DNA of 64,000 nt from Parapedobacter pyrenivorans (GTDB lineage: Bacteria; Bacteroidota; Bacteroidia; Sphingobacteriales; Sphingobacteriaceae). The stretch is taken from the NCBI RefSeq assembly GCF_014636865.1, contig NZ_BMER01000002.1, forward strand, positions 1 to 64,000. The letters run 5' to 3'. Made by a program: the position numbers and the translations under genes. Under the pieces are notes generated by a model that made no database searches, was not told the origin of the DNA, and saw only the letters and a program-made list of their open reading frames with translations. Shown in pieces: positions 29,207 through 38,457 of the stretch (its first letter is position 1; each line of letters starts with the position of its first letter).

Positions 29207-29241
29207 TTTGTTTGCGGAATCCGCAAATTTACCTAAGTTTG
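29207..29241 (+). promoter_or_regulatory. Aminotransferase promoter with a 17-bp palindrome in the spacer
   Basis: TTTG (29211-29214), a 19-nt spacer and TAAGTTTG (29234-29241) match consensus. Only 6 nt separate the -7 element from the ATG at 29248, predicting a nearly leaderless mRNA. The palindrome TTTGCGGA-A-TCCGCAAA (29211-29227) covers the -33 element and half the spacer, so a bound protein would block the promoter. Confidence 0.65.
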
Positions 29242-29247
29242 CCTTCC

Positions 29248-30453
29248 ATGAGTACACCATCTATACTTTCTGACAGGATCAATAACCTGTCGGAATCCGC
29301 CACCCTGAAAATGACCAAATTGGGTCGCGAGTTAGCCGCAAAAGGTATCAATGTAATCAGTTTAAGTGTAGGCGAGCCTGACTTCAACACGCCCGAGCAT
29401 GTCAAACAAGCCGCGAAGCAGGGGCTTGACGACAACTATACTCGATATTCACCGGTGCCGGGGTATCCTGAATTGCGAAAGGCCATCGTAACCAAATTGA
29501 AAACCGAAAACAACCTCGACTACGATGCGTCTCAAATCGTGGTTTCAACCGGTGCGAAGCAGTCGCTTTCCAACGCCATCCTTACACTCATTAACCCCGG
29601 TGACGAAGTCATCATCCCTACACCTTATTGGGTATCCTATTCGGAGATGGTAACATTGGCAGAAGGCAAATCTGTATTTATCAATACGACCATCGATAGC
29701 GATTTTAAGATCACACCCGCAGAGCTGGAGGCAGCAATTACTCCGAAAAGTAAACTGTTTATGTTCTCTTCTCCGTGCAATCCGACGGGGAGCGTCTATA
29801 GCAAGAGCGAACTAGAGGGATTGGTGCGCGTATTTGAAAAACATCCAGGCATCTATATTATTTCCGATGAGATTTATGAGCATATCAATTTCGTGGGCAA
29901 ACACGAGTCCATCGCACAGTTTGAAAGCATAAAGGACCGCGTTATCCTCATCAATGGGTTTTCAAAGGCTTTTGCGATGACGGGATGGCGATTGGGCTAC
30001 CTAGCAGCGAGCAAGGAAATTGCGGATGCGAATGATAAATTGCAAGGACAGACGACATCTGGCACTTGCTCCATTGCCCAGCGTGCGGGCATCGCGGCTT
30101 ATGAGCAGGGATTGGAAAGCGTACTGGCCATGAAAGAGGCATTTCTACGCCGGCGTGAGCTCGTGTATAACTTATTGAAAGACATCCCTGGCGTAAAGAC
30201 CAACCTTCCAGAAGGTGCGTTCTATTTTTTTCCCGACATCAGCTCGTTCTTTGGAAAAAAAGACAGTCAGGGAAACATCATTCATAATTCGGCGGATTTA
30301 TCGCTTTATTTACTAAATGAAGGGCACGTAGCCACCGTAGGTGGAGATTCCTTTGGCAACAACAATTACATTCGGCTATCCTACGCGGCATCCGATGAGA
30401 ACCTGACAGAAGCGCTCCGGAGAATAAAAGAAGCGTTAGGAAAACTAATTTGA
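29248..30453 (+). CDS. aspC: Class I aminotransferase (aspartate aminotransferase type)
   Basis: 401 residues from ATG 29248 (MSTPSILSDRINNLSES). Further upstream in-frame ATGs would overlap the promoter. PLP fold-type I: SVGEPDFNTPEH, NPCNPTGSVYSKSE, SDEIYEHINF, and PLP-lysine in NGFSKAFAMTGWRLGY; the C-terminal substrate-binding Arg lies in NYIRLSYAAS. Probably converts aspartate/glutamate and related amino acids. It is followed by a large inverted repeat that can act as terminator. Confidence 0.92.
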   Translation: MSTPSILSDRINNLSESATLKMTKLGRELAAKGINVISLSVGEPDFNTPEHVKQAAKQGLDDNYTRYSPVPGYPELRKAIVTKLKTENNLDYDASQIVVSTGAKQSLSNAILTLINPGDEVIIPTPYWVSYSEMVTLAEGKSVFINTTIDSDFKITPAELEAAITPKSKLFMFSSPCNPTGSVYSKSELEGLVRVFEKHPGIYIISDEIYEHINFVGKHESIAQFESIKDRVILINGFSKAFAMTGWRLGYLAASKEIADANDKLQGQTTSGTCSIAQRAGIAAYEQGLESVLAMKEAFLRRRELVYNLLKDIPGVKTNLPEGAFYFFPDISSFFGKKDSQGNIIHNSADLSLYLLNEGHVATVGGDSFGNNNYIRLSYAASDENLTEALRRIKEALGKLI

Positions 30454-30463
30454 TGGATTAATT

Positions 30464-30534
30464 AATTTGAAGAAGATTTTAATGGGGTGTTGATTCGAGA
30501 TTTATCAATTTCAAATCAACACCATCTTCAAATT
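30464..30534. terminator. Large two-level inverted repeat between convergent genes
   Basis: Inner stem GGTGTTGATT (30486-30495) with AATCAACACC (30514-30523), outer stem AATTTGA (30464-30470) with TCAAATT (30528-30534). It lies between the aminotransferase and permease genes, so it can end transcription on both strands. No long U-run follows, so its terminator role is likely but not certain. Confidence 0.55.
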
Positions 30535-31780
30535 ATTTACTCCGTATAGCCTCCACCGGATCCAATCTTGCGGCCATCGCGGCAGGTACAATACCTGCAA
30601 TAAGTCCAATTAACGTAGACAGCACAATTGTAAGGATGACCATCCCCATATTGACAACTATTGCCAAATCAAAGGCGAGCTTTACCAAAAACGCAAGTAG
30701 ATAGACAATGGACAACCCCATCAACCCGCCAATAATGCATAATGCGATAGCTTCAATAAGGAACTGAGACAATATAAAATAATTCTTCGCTCCCAACGAC
30801 TTCTGGATGCCAATGATGTGTGTACGCTCTTTGACCGACACAAACATGATATTGGCGATGCCAAACCCACCGACTAAAATAGAAAATATACCGATAAAAC
30901 CACCCGCAGTATTGATGACTTTAAACATCGCATCCAATTGGGCCGTGATAATGGTGGTTTTATTAAGTGAAAAATCATCTTCCTCCTGTGGACTCAGCCG
31001 GTGGATTGAACGCATTACCCCCCGCAATTCACTCTCGGTTTCCTCCAAGGATACATTTGGGGCCGCGCTCACCATAATGGCTGGGCCGTAGCTCCTGATA
31101 TTTACCAAATTACGACCAAGATTCAATGGGATCATAATAACATTATCCATCGATACGTCAAAGATCATACCCTCCCCTTCTTTTTTGAACACGCCGATCA
31201 CCGTGATTTTCCGACCCAAAACAGAAACGGACTTGCCGATGGGATCGGTATTGGGAAACAACCCTTCAGCAATAGTAGCCCCGATTACAGCCACATTGCT
31301 TCCACGATTCGATTCGGATTCCGTAAAATACCGGCCGTCCACAATTTCCAGCTCCCGGATGTCATAAAGCTCATGTGATGTAGCTGTAACGGTGATGCCC
31401 GAAACGTTATTGTTCAAATATTGTGCAGTCCGGCCACCGATGTCAATCGAAAATGAAATCGCTTCAGCCGTAGTCATTCTCGCTTTTAGCGCCTCATAGT
31501 CGCGAATATCCGGTTCAGGACGATTTACATATTTCCACCAAGGGAAATCGGGCCCGCCATCCCAAGGCCATTTCATCACGTAAATCGTCTTGCTGCCCAA
31601 TTTTTCGACGCTGCTTTCTAAATTCGCTCGTAGGGTATCAACTGCCGAGAATACACCAATGATAATCAGGATACCAATGGTGACACCGAGCAAAGACAAC
31701 AATGTCCTGGTTCGATTTTCACGCAGTGCCGAAAATGCAAATCCAAAACTCTCGCCGATTAATCTCAGGAATAACATCAT
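30533..31780 (-). CDS. MacB/FtsX-type ABC transporter permease
   Basis: 415 residues. One N-terminal membrane helix (LLSLLGVTIGILIIIGVFSAV), a periplasmic MacB_PCD-like domain (about 60-260; VSGITVTATSHELYDI, NVAVIGATIAEGLFP) and three C-terminal helices of the FtsX domain (FIGIFSILVGGFGIANIMFV, ending ARLDPVEAIRSK). It should export a substrate or sense cell-envelope stress with an ATPase partner, but no matching ATPase gene is adjacent. Monocistronic here. Confidence 0.9.
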   Translation of the reverse strand: MMLFLRLIGESFGFAFSALRENRTRTLLSLLGVTIGILIIIGVFSAVDTLRANLESSVEKLGSKTIYVMKWPWDGGPDFPWWKYVNRPEPDIRDYEALKARMTTAEAISFSIDIGGRTAQYLNNNVSGITVTATSHELYDIRELEIVDGRYFTESESNRGSNVAVIGATIAEGLFPNTDPIGKSVSVLGRKITVIGVFKKEGEGMIFDVSMDNVIMIPLNLGRNLVNIRSYGPAIMVSAAPNVSLEETESELRGVMRSIHRLSPQEEDDFSLNKTTIITAQLDAMFKVINTAGGFIGIFSILVGGFGIANIMFVSVKERTHIIGIQKSLGAKNYFILSQFLIEAIALCIIGGLMGLSIVYLLAFLVKLAFDLAIVVNMGMVILTIVLSTLIGLIAGIVPAAMAARLDPVEAIRSK

Positions 31781-31886
31781 ACTATGTTATGACGACAAAA
31801 AAACCAGTAAGTTACACACCTGATGTAAACAAATTTCACCTGAACAATAAACCCCAATAATACACATTAAATATTAAAAAATTTCA

Positions 31887-31894
31887 TAACTTTG
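31887..31894 (+). promoter_or_regulatory. -7 element (TAACTTTG) of queA
   Basis: TAACTTTG matches TAnnTTTG and leaves about 60 nt to the queA ATG at 31955. No clear TTTG -33 element is present at the expected spacing. Confidence 0.45.
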
Positions 31895-31954
31895 CACGCT
31901 AATTTATACGTTGGGCATATATTTTGTGCCGCTATCTAAAATTTCACATCAACA

Positions 31955-33004
31955 ATGAAGCTATCACAATTTAAGTTCAATTTACCTGAATCCCTTATTG
32001 CATACGAGCCAACCGAAAACCGAGACGACTCCCGATTGATGGTGCTCGACCGCAAAACCGGCAAAATAGAGCACAAAATATTCAAGGATATCCTGAATTA
32101 CTTCGATGATAAAGATGTGATGATCCTTAATAACACCAAAGTGTTTCCCGCCCGGATGTACGGCAATAAGGAAAAAACTGGCGCTACTATTGAAGTATTC
32201 CTTTTACGTGAGTTAAATAAAGAGCTTAGGCTTTGGGATGTATTGGTAGATCCCGCGCGGAAAATACGAGTGGGTAATAAACTATACTTTGGTGACGACG
32301 ACCTTTTGGTGGCTGAGGTAGTCGATAATACCACATCTCGTGGTCGCACGATTCGCTTTTTATTTGATGGTACAGATGAGGAATTTCGCCGGAATATCGA
32401 AATACTCGGCGAGACCCCCCTCCCCAAATACATCAAGCGTAAAGCCACCCCCGAGGATAAGTTCCGATATCAAACGATATTTGCAAAGCATGAAGGTGCT
32501 GTGGCCGCGCCTACCGCCGGACTCCATTTCAGCCGCGAATTGATGAAACGTCTCGAGTTAAGGGGTGTGGATTTTGCCGAAATCACACTTCATGTAGGTT
32601 TGGGCACCTTTAGGCAAGTAGAGGTAGAAGACCTCACTAAACACAAAATGGATTCTGAGCAGTTCATTATATCCGAGGAGGCATCCAAAATCGTCAATAC
32701 CGCTATTGATGCTAAGCGCAGGGTATGTGCTGTCGGCACCACTTCTATGAGAGCCATCGAGTCTGCTGTCTCTGCTGACAAGCACCTGAAACCAGCAAAT
32801 GAGTGGACGAGCAAATTTATCTACCCCCCATACGATTTCAGTATCGCCAATAGCATGGTTACTAATTTCCATACGCCTGAATCTACATTATTGGTAATGA
32901 TCGCTGCTTTCGGGGGATATGAACATGTAATGAATGCTTATGAAATTGCTGTGAAAGAGGGATATCGCTTTTACAGCTATGGAGATGCCATGCTAATTAT
33001 TTGA
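31955..33004 (+). CDS. queA: S-adenosylmethionine:tRNA ribosyltransferase-isomerase
   Basis: 349 residues, standard length. Conserved motifs: [89 protein letters not shown]. It transfers the ribosyl part of SAM to preQ1 in tRNA to make epoxyqueuosine. Start ATG 31955. ispD follows 72 nt downstream on the same strand and may be co-transcribed. Confidence 0.97.
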   Translation: MKLSQFKFNLPESLIAYEPTENRDDSRLMVLDRKTGKIEHKIFKDILNYFDDKDVMILNNTKVFPARMYGNKEKTGATIEVFLLRELNKELRLWDVLVDPARKIRVGNKLYFGDDDLLVAEVVDNTTSRGRTIRFLFDGTDEEFRRNIEILGETPLPKYIKRKATPEDKFRYQTIFAKHEGAVAAPTAGLHFSRELMKRLELRGVDFAEITLHVGLGTFRQVEVEDLTKHKMDSEQFIISEEASKIVNTAIDAKRRVCAVGTTSMRAIESAVSADKHLKPANEWTSKFIYPPYDFSIANSMVTNFHTPESTLLVMIAAFGGYEHVMNAYEIAVKEGYRFYSYGDAMLII

Positions 33005-33076
33005 TTTTGGCAGATATCGCTATTTGCTTGGCGCATATAGTCTTTAATAATTTGTTATCTCTTGTTTGATAGCTAA

Positions 33077-33787
33077 ATGAATTATGTTATCATCGTTGCC
33101 GGCGGCATGGGTGTCCGTATGGGTTCCGATACTCCAAAACAGTTCTTGCTGTTAAGTGGGCTTCCAGTGATGATGCATACCATCAACGCGTTCTATCGGA
33201 GCAGCAGTTCGCCTCATATCGTAGTGGTTATTCCCTCATCCCTGCATAATCATTGGTCAGCGCTGTGCGAAGCACACCACTTTGGAGTGCCGCACACTAT
33301 CGCATACGGTGGCCAAAGTCGGTTCGAAAGTGTGAAAAGCGGATTGGATACGATCAAATCCATGAGCGCGGATTTGAAGCAAAGTCTCATTGCCGTCCAC
33401 GATGCTGCCCGGCCATTGATATCTCCAGAGCTCATCGATGGCACCTATAATCAAGCTGCACTTACGGGCGCCGCTGCATTGGCGATAAAAAGCACCGATT
33501 CAATACGGCTGAGAAGCAAGAATGGATTGAAAAACAATGCGTACCCCAGGGAACTCGTCTATCTGATGCAAACACCCCAGACATTCAACGGTGCGATTTT
33601 ATCCGAAGCCTACGAGCAGCCCGATGATAAAACGTACACTGATGACGCCTCAGTGGTTGAAAAAAAAGGGTATCCCATCGTTTTGATCGATGGTGATACC
33701 CTTAATATTAAAATAACCTTTCCTGGAGATTTACGCATAGCGGAAATGCTCCTGGGAGACCATACATTTAGGCGGCGCTTCGGATAA
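33077..33787 (+). CDS. ispD: 2-C-methyl-D-erythritol 4-phosphate cytidylyltransferase
   Basis: 236 residues. Nucleotidyltransferase signature IIVAGGMGVRMGSDTPKQF (CTP-binding loop with Arg and Lys), GGQSRFESVKSGL, AVHDAARPLIS, QTPQTF and a terminal NIKITFPGDL. It makes CDP-methylerythritol in the non-mevalonate isoprenoid pathway. Its last 20 nt overlap a small membrane-protein gene on the other strand. Confidence 0.95.
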   Translation: MNYVIIVAGGMGVRMGSDTPKQFLLLSGLPVMMHTINAFYRSSSSPHIVVVIPSSLHNHWSALCEAHHFGVPHTIAYGGQSRFESVKSGLDTIKSMSADLKQSLIAVHDAARPLISPELIDGTYNQAALTGAAALAIKSTDSIRLRSKNGLKNNAYPRELVYLMQTPQTFNGAILSEAYEQPDDKTYTDDASVVEKKGYPIVLIDGDTLNIKITFPGDLRIAEMLLGDHTFRRRFG

Positions 33788-33920
33788 CACGCAATAAAAT
33801 TGCCACTATCGCGATTACCAACAAAATGTGGATAATCCCCCCTGTATAATAGCCTCCAAAATAACTTATCGCCCAGGCTATTACTAAGATTACGGCGATC
33901 ACATAAAGTAAATTTCCCAT
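33768..33920 (-). CDS. lmo0937-family small membrane protein
   Basis: 50 residues, MGNLLYVIAVILVIAWAISY at the N-terminus, with two membrane helices split by FGGYYTGG. It matches the widespread lmo0937 small membrane protein family of unknown function. It overlaps the ispD 3' end by 20 nt, tail to tail. A second member occurs at 55924-56079. Confidence 0.8.
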   Translation of the reverse strand: MGNLLYVIAVILVIAWAISYFGGYYTGGIIHILLVIAIVAILLRVIRSAA

Positions 33921-33979
33921 ACCTATTGAGGTTAATGATTAACAATTACCTACAATAACAGCAAGAGCTGAAAAATGTT

Positions 33980-34765
33980 TCAGGATGATTCATCCAAAGC
34001 CTCATGAATGTCTAGTGTCAACCCATCATAAGCTAAGAAAATACCGGCCGGCAATTCCTGCTGAACCTCATTATGCAGTCCAAGCCGATGACTGATATGT
34101 GTAAAATAGGTTTGCTCTGCGCCAATACGTCGCGCAAAGGCAATGGCTTCGTCCAACGTAAAGTGCGAGATATGGGAATCACGTTGCAGCGCATTGACCA
34201 CCAAAATTTTTGTACCCGTAATCTTTCTGATTTCGGTATCATTCACCGTCTTCGCATCGGTGATATAGGTGAATTCACCGATCCTAAAGCCCAGAACAGG
34301 CATCATGTAATGCATCACCTCAATCGGCGTTATTTCCCGTCCAAATAAGGTGAACGGCGCAGACGTGATTTCATGTAAATCAAGTAATGGAACACCTGGG
34401 TATTTTTTAGCAGAAAAAGCATAGTAAAATTCACGTTTCAACGCTTCGTGAACGTCCGTTGTACCATAGATATCAATAGCCGCACCTTGTTGCCGATTAA
34501 AAGCGCGCACATCATCCAGCCCGGCCAAATGGTCTTTATGAGCATGTGTAAATAGCACAGCATCCAGATGCGTAACATGCTCACGTAACATTTGATACCG
34601 AAAATCCGGCCCAGTATCGATAACGATGTTCCTGCCACCCAACTCAATTAATACCGATGAACGCAAACGCCTGTCTTTAGCATTTGGAGAAGTGCATATC
34701 GGACAATCGCATGCGATTACCGGAACACCTTGAGATGTGCCTGTACCTAAAAATCTTATGATCAA
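33980..34765 (-). CDS. MBL-fold metallohydrolase, PhnP-like phosphodiesterase
   Basis: 261 residues. Metal ligands HAHKDH at 74-79 (H74, H76, D78, H79). An N-terminal Cys cluster, C19, C21 and C24 in CDCPICTS after GTSQGVPV, matches the structural zinc site of PhnP phosphoribosyl 1,2-cyclic phosphodiesterase relatives. Probably a phosphodiesterase; not in a phosphonate operon, so the physiological substrate is open. Its ATG overlaps the stop of the upstream 90-residue gene by 4 nt, so the two are coupled. Confidence 0.88.
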   Translation of the reverse strand: MIIRFLGTGTSQGVPVIACDCPICTSPNAKDRRLRSSVLIELGGRNIVIDTGPDFRYQMLREHVTHLDAVLFTHAHKDHLAGLDDVRAFNRQQGAAIDIYGTTDVHEALKREFYYAFSAKKYPGVPLLDLHEITSAPFTLFGREITPIEVMHYMMPVLGFRIGEFTYITDAKTVNDTEIRKITGTKILVVNALQRDSHISHFTLDEAIAFARRIGAEQTYFTHISHRLGLHNEVQQELPAGIFLAYDGLTLDIHEALDESS

Positions 34766-35034
34766 ATCGTTAGTTTAGTTTGTTTGATACTCCTTAAAAG
34801 CTGCCGCTTCTTTTCATCAAGCGTAGCACCATCCGTCTGCATATCACGCAAGATACCTACCAGTGCGCTAATTTTAGTTTCCAAATTAGAAAACCTGTTA
34901 ACCACTACCACGTTGCTGTGCTCAAGTATGCACGCCGCTGTCTTGAAGTTTCCTTTCTCGTACCGCACCTTATACCCCAAATCCTTCAATAGGGATTCCA
35001 GTTTATCCAAGCTATGTTGTGTATTGGGCAACAA
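34762..35034 (-). CDS. Conserved hypothetical protein upstream of the PhnP-like gene
   Basis: 90 residues, soluble, mixed alpha/beta: helical N-terminus (SLDKLESLLKDLGYKVRYEKG), a beta centre (KTAACILEHSNVVVVNRF) and a basic helical tail. No family recognised. It overlaps the MBL-fold gene (ATGA) and has a full promoter upstream, so the pair is a two-gene operon. Confidence 0.75.
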   Translation of the reverse strand: MLPNTQHSLDKLESLLKDLGYKVRYEKGNFKTAACILEHSNVVVVNRFSNLETKISALVGILRDMQTDGATLDEKKRQLLRSIKQTKLTI

Positions 35035-35056
35035 TGGTATTTAAATTTGGTCCCGC

Positions 35057-35087
35057 CAAAATACAATTCATTCCATGAAAACGCAAA
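35057..35087 (-). promoter_or_regulatory. Promoter of the 90-residue/PhnP-like operon
   Basis: Minus strand TTTG (35087-35084), a 20-nt spacer and TATTTTG (35063-35057), a one-nt-shorter version of TAnnTTTG. Leader about 20 nt to ATG 35034. Confidence 0.5.
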
Positions 35088-35131
35088 AGTGTTTTATCCA
35101 CACGATGATTGTTTGAACGACTTTTTACTAA

Positions 35132-36121
35132 TTAGCTGCGTTTCAGCACCAATCGTCTCCAAAAATCTTGTATGAATCCCAATCCGTAGGCAACCAATTG
35201 AATACATGACGCCACAACACTTAGTACTGCAACCTCGAAGCGACGTGTTTTGGCCAACGAATGAAAAAAAAGGGTTAAGATATAGCCACCAAACATGATA
35301 TTACCGATGACCGCAATAGGTAACCAATGGTTAGCAATCAACGCCGACCACATATTCAAAAGTATCAACGCCGTCACAAAAACCACGAATGCCGCTGGCA
35401 TAAAATGTACTGCTTTCAATTCGTTAGGGAAATGTTTATAAATATTAATCCGAGCCCGACCAAAAAAATGCAGTTGTTTGTAAAATTGCCAAAAATCGGT
35501 ACGTCTTTTATGGTATACCACCGCATTAGGAATCAATCCGATATGAAATCCCGATGCTTGAATGCGGATACTGTATTCAATATCTTCACCAAGACGGGTA
35601 AGCTTGAATCCTCCTACTTGCTCCCATACCTTTCTTGAAACCCCCATATTGAAACTACGTGGATGAAACTTGCCAATGTGCTTCCTATTTCCCCTTATCC
35701 CCCCAGTAGTGAAAGGCGAGGTCATTGCGTAACTGATCGCCTTCTGTATAGGCGTAAACGAATCGTGAGCAGCATCTGGTCCGCCATAGGCATCCAATCC
35801 TTCACGCTCTAAAAAGGTCGCAACATGCGTAAGATAATCCGGTGGGATTAGGCAATCGGAATCGAAAATGATGAAATAATCCCCTTTGGCCTGTTCAAAA
35901 CCGAAGTTTCTCGCAAACCCCTGCCCTTCGTTATCCTTAAAAAAATATTGTACATCCAACGTATCGCGATAGCGAGCCACAATCGCCCGTGCATCGCGTG
36001 TTGAACCGTCCTCAATCACCAACACCTCAAAAGAAGGATACGTTTGATGGGTGAGGCTCTCCAACAACTCGTCAATCTCCTGCGGTCGGTTATAAAGCGG
36101 GATGATTATCGAGAACAACAT
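35132..36121 (-). CDS. Glycosyltransferase family 2 with C-terminal membrane helices
   Basis: 329 residues from ATG 36121 (MLFSIIIPLYNRP; four further codons upstream to 36133 are possible). GT-A fold: nucleotide-binding LVIEDGSTRDAR, DXD-type IIFDSDCL, and acceptor region with RLGEDIEYSIRIQASG. At least two membrane helices follow (AAFVVFVTALILLNMWSALI, WLPIAVIGNIMFGGYILTLF). It adds a sugar to a lipid or polysaccharide acceptor at the inner membrane. Last gene of the leftward operon starting with the dihydroorotase-like gene. Confidence 0.9.
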   Translation of the reverse strand: MLFSIIIPLYNRPQEIDELLESLTHQTYPSFEVLVIEDGSTRDARAIVARYRDTLDVQYFFKDNEGQGFARNFGFEQAKGDYFIIFDSDCLIPPDYLTHVATFLEREGLDAYGGPDAAHDSFTPIQKAISYAMTSPFTTGGIRGNRKHIGKFHPRSFNMGVSRKVWEQVGGFKLTRLGEDIEYSIRIQASGFHIGLIPNAVVYHKRRTDFWQFYKQLHFFGRARINIYKHFPNELKAVHFMPAAFVVFVTALILLNMWSALIANHWLPIAVIGNIMFGGYILTLFFHSLAKTRRFEVAVLSVVASCIQLVAYGLGFIQDFWRRLVLKRS

Positions 36122-36219
36122 GAACATCTCCACAAATCCGACATCCTGAATCTAAACGCCAAAATCCCCATTGAGTCCAATAAAGGTAAACTTGAAATCA
36201 ATACATTCAAAACCGTAAA

Positions 36220-37170
36220 TCAAATGACCTGCTCTATTTGATAGTTATTCCGATCCGGGCCACTACGGGAAACCAGCTCGGCTATAAATCCAGTCAAAAA
36301 AAGCTGCGTACCGATAATGATAGCGATCAGTGCAAAGAAAAACAAGGGTTGCTCCGTCACGTTCCGATAGGGACTTTGATTGGCGATGCTGACTAATTTT
36401 TCCACGATAAGCCACACCGCTATGATAAACCCTGCAAGAAAACTCAACACACCCATTGTACCAAAAAAATGCATGGGGCGTTTCCCGAATTTCCCGACGA
36501 AAAAAATAGACAATAGATCCAAAAAACCCTTAACAAACCTCCCCGCACCAAACTTCGTCTTCCCATATTTGCGAGGATAGTGTTGCACAACCTGTTCATC
36601 TATGCGTCTAAATCCCGCCCATTTAGCGATTACGGGAATGTAGCGATGCATCTCTCCATACACTTCAATACTTTTCACTACTTCCCGCTTGTAGGCTTTT
36701 AGGCCGCAATTGAAATCGTGTAGGTTATGAATACCCGACATCCCTCGCGTTACCGAATTAAAAAGCTTAGTGGGGATTGTCTTGCTTGGTGGATCTTGCC
36801 GTTGTTGTTTCCATCCCGATACCAGGTCAAAGTCATCTTGGATTATCCGCCTATACAGCTCGGGGATTTCATCAGGGCTATCTTGCAAATCAGCATCCAT
36901 CGTAATCACTACATTACCCTGCGCAGCAGCAAACCCTACATTTAACGCGGCTGATTTGCCGTAGTTCCGCCTGAACTTCACTGCCGTGATTTTGGAGTTC
37001 ATTGCTTTCAACCCCTCAATGACCATCCATGACCCGTCCGTACTACCATCATCCACCAAGATGATCTCATAACTAAACCGATGGTCATCCATTACACGAC
37101 GTATCCATGCAGTCAGTTCCGGCAATGACTCAGCTTCGTTAAATAACGGGATGACGACGGAAATATCCAT
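36220..37170 (-). CDS. Glycosyltransferase family 2 (DPM1/GtrB-like), membrane-anchored
   Basis: 316 residues from ATG 37170 (MDISVVIPLFNEAES; a GTG two codons upstream is possible). Motifs ILVDDGSTDGSW, VITMDADLQDSPDEI (DXD) and FNCGLKAYKREV are typical of polyprenyl-phosphate glycosyltransferases of the ArnC/GtrB/DPM type. Two C-terminal helices (GVLSFLAGFIIAVWLIVEK, FFALIAIIIGTQLFLTGFI). It probably makes a polyprenyl-phosphate sugar for envelope glycans. It starts 12 nt after the DUF4199 gene. Confidence 0.92.
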   Translation of the reverse strand: MDISVVIPLFNEAESLPELTAWIRRVMDDHRFSYEIILVDDGSTDGSWMVIEGLKAMNSKITAVKFRRNYGKSAALNVGFAAAQGNVVITMDADLQDSPDEIPELYRRIIQDDFDLVSGWKQQRQDPPSKTIPTKLFNSVTRGMSGIHNLHDFNCGLKAYKREVVKSIEVYGEMHRYIPVIAKWAGFRRIDEQVVQHYPRKYGKTKFGAGRFVKGFLDLLSIFFVGKFGKRPMHFFGTMGVLSFLAGFIIAVWLIVEKLVSIANQSPYRNVTEQPLFFFALIAIIIGTQLFLTGFIAELVSRSGPDRNNYQIEQVI

Positions 37171-37182
37171 ATTCACTATTAG

Positions 37183-37767
37183 CTATTGCTCCTCCTCGGC
37201 AGGAGCAAAAACAGGTCGCTCCCGCTTAAAAATAGCCGCAAATATAAGCGCACCAATAAAATAGAAAATCGCAGCTATTGCCAGTCCCTGGACGAAATCC
37301 ATGAAACCGGGGTTGACTTGCTTTTCGATACTTTTCTCCGCCTCCTCGATCATTTTATCTATCACCTCCTGATCCGAACTAAATGTCTCAGCCATTTTTG
37401 TAGTAGCATTCAATGTCGCATCTCGCATCATATTGGCATATTCGGGTTCTATCCATTTGGCAAACGCTGTCGTAAAAATTGTGTAAACGACCACTTGGAC
37501 GAAGAACATCAGAAAAATATTCCCCAATGCCTCCCGAAAAGACCAATAACCACCGACTTTCTTACGAAGATCAAGTATGAAATAGATTGCTAACCCAATT
37601 CCTATGGCTATCGTAATGAATCCAAAGGTAGGGTTGGCCATCAACGTAGGGGCCGCGTAATAGACTAACAAAAAAATGATAATGTTAATTACCGCCCAAA
37701 GAAATGCATTGGTGATTGCTATTCTCTTTACTTTTGTTTTTTCCTCGCTGTTTAGATTTGTTGTCAT
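37183..37767 (-). CDS. DUF4199-family membrane protein
   Basis: 194 residues from ATG 37767 (MTTNLNSEEKTKVKRIAITN); the longer in-frame start is not supported. Four membrane helices with a central soluble segment (about 100-150: MRDATLNATTKMAETF, EKSIEKQVNPGF). DUF4199 proteins are common in Bacteroidota, often next to GT2 glycosyltransferase and dihydroorotase-like genes as here; their function is unknown. Confidence 0.85.
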   Translation of the reverse strand: MTTNLNSEEKTKVKRIAITNAFLWAVINIIIFLLVYYAAPTLMANPTFGFITIAIGIGLAIYFILDLRKKVGGYWSFREALGNIFLMFFVQVVVYTIFTTAFAKWIEPEYANMMRDATLNATTKMAETFSSDQEVIDKMIEEAEKSIEKQVNPGFMDFVQGLAIAAIFYFIGALIFAAIFKRERPVFAPAEEEQ

Positions 37768-37783
37768 GGCTATGTGTGTTTGA

Positions 37784-38452
37784 TTAACGATTATAAGCAA
37801 CTAACAAGGTGTACACTGCGACATCGAAAGCAGGATTTACACTGGAATGGGCATATTCCTCCATATCACTGGCAGTAGGCTGTTGTTCATAAAAAAAACT
37901 CATTATTGGATAAAACAATTCCGACAGCTCTTGGTCTGCTGGAATTTTCGAGGCCACTTTGGCGATTTCCACATACGAGCTATCCAGCAATAACTGATTG
38001 GCAATCACCGGTTCATAAATTCGGTACTCATCCTGAAATTCATCTTCATCTACCAACAGAAATTCCTTGAGGTAGTCATCTAATTGTGGCTCGATCGCCT
38101 CATCAGCACACTCCCGAAAATAAAGCAGTAGATTCAACAGCTCTGTACCTCGATCGATGGTGTCATTTTCAATCATCTCCCATTCTTCAGATTCCAAATA
38201 GTCGTTCTCCAATTTTTCTACATCAGCAGCGAAGAAATTCATCAACAACAAATCAAAGGCGATTTCTCGTAATTCCTCAAGTTGTGGCTGATCATCAAAC
38301 ACCGCATCCAAATCAGATACCTTTTCCAAATAGGGCGCATCCCCTTCAAACACCTTCGTAAGCCGCACCTGAAGATTATGCGCCTGGTATGCTGTCGCCT
38401 CAGTGTATGCCTGCAGGCTGGCCACAAGTGCCTGTTGTACGTGCTGGTCCAT
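37784..38452 (-). CDS. Conserved hypothetical acidic protein
   Basis: 222 residues, mainly helical and very acidic (FDDQPQLEELREIAFDLLL, LENDYLESEEWEMIEND). No signal peptide or membrane helix. No family recognised. It sits 5 nt after the dihydroorotase-like gene and 16 nt before DUF4199, so it is in the same operon. Confidence 0.75.
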   Translation of the reverse strand: MDQHVQQALVASLQAYTEATAYQAHNLQVRLTKVFEGDAPYLEKVSDLDAVFDDQPQLEELREIAFDLLLMNFFAADVEKLENDYLESEEWEMIENDTIDRGTELLNLLLYFRECADEAIEPQLDDYLKEFLLVDEDEFQDEYRIYEPVIANQLLLDSSYVEIAKVASKIPADQELSELFYPIMSFFYEQQPTASDMEEYAHSSVNPAFDVAVYTLLVAYNR

Positions 38453-38457
38453 AGCGC

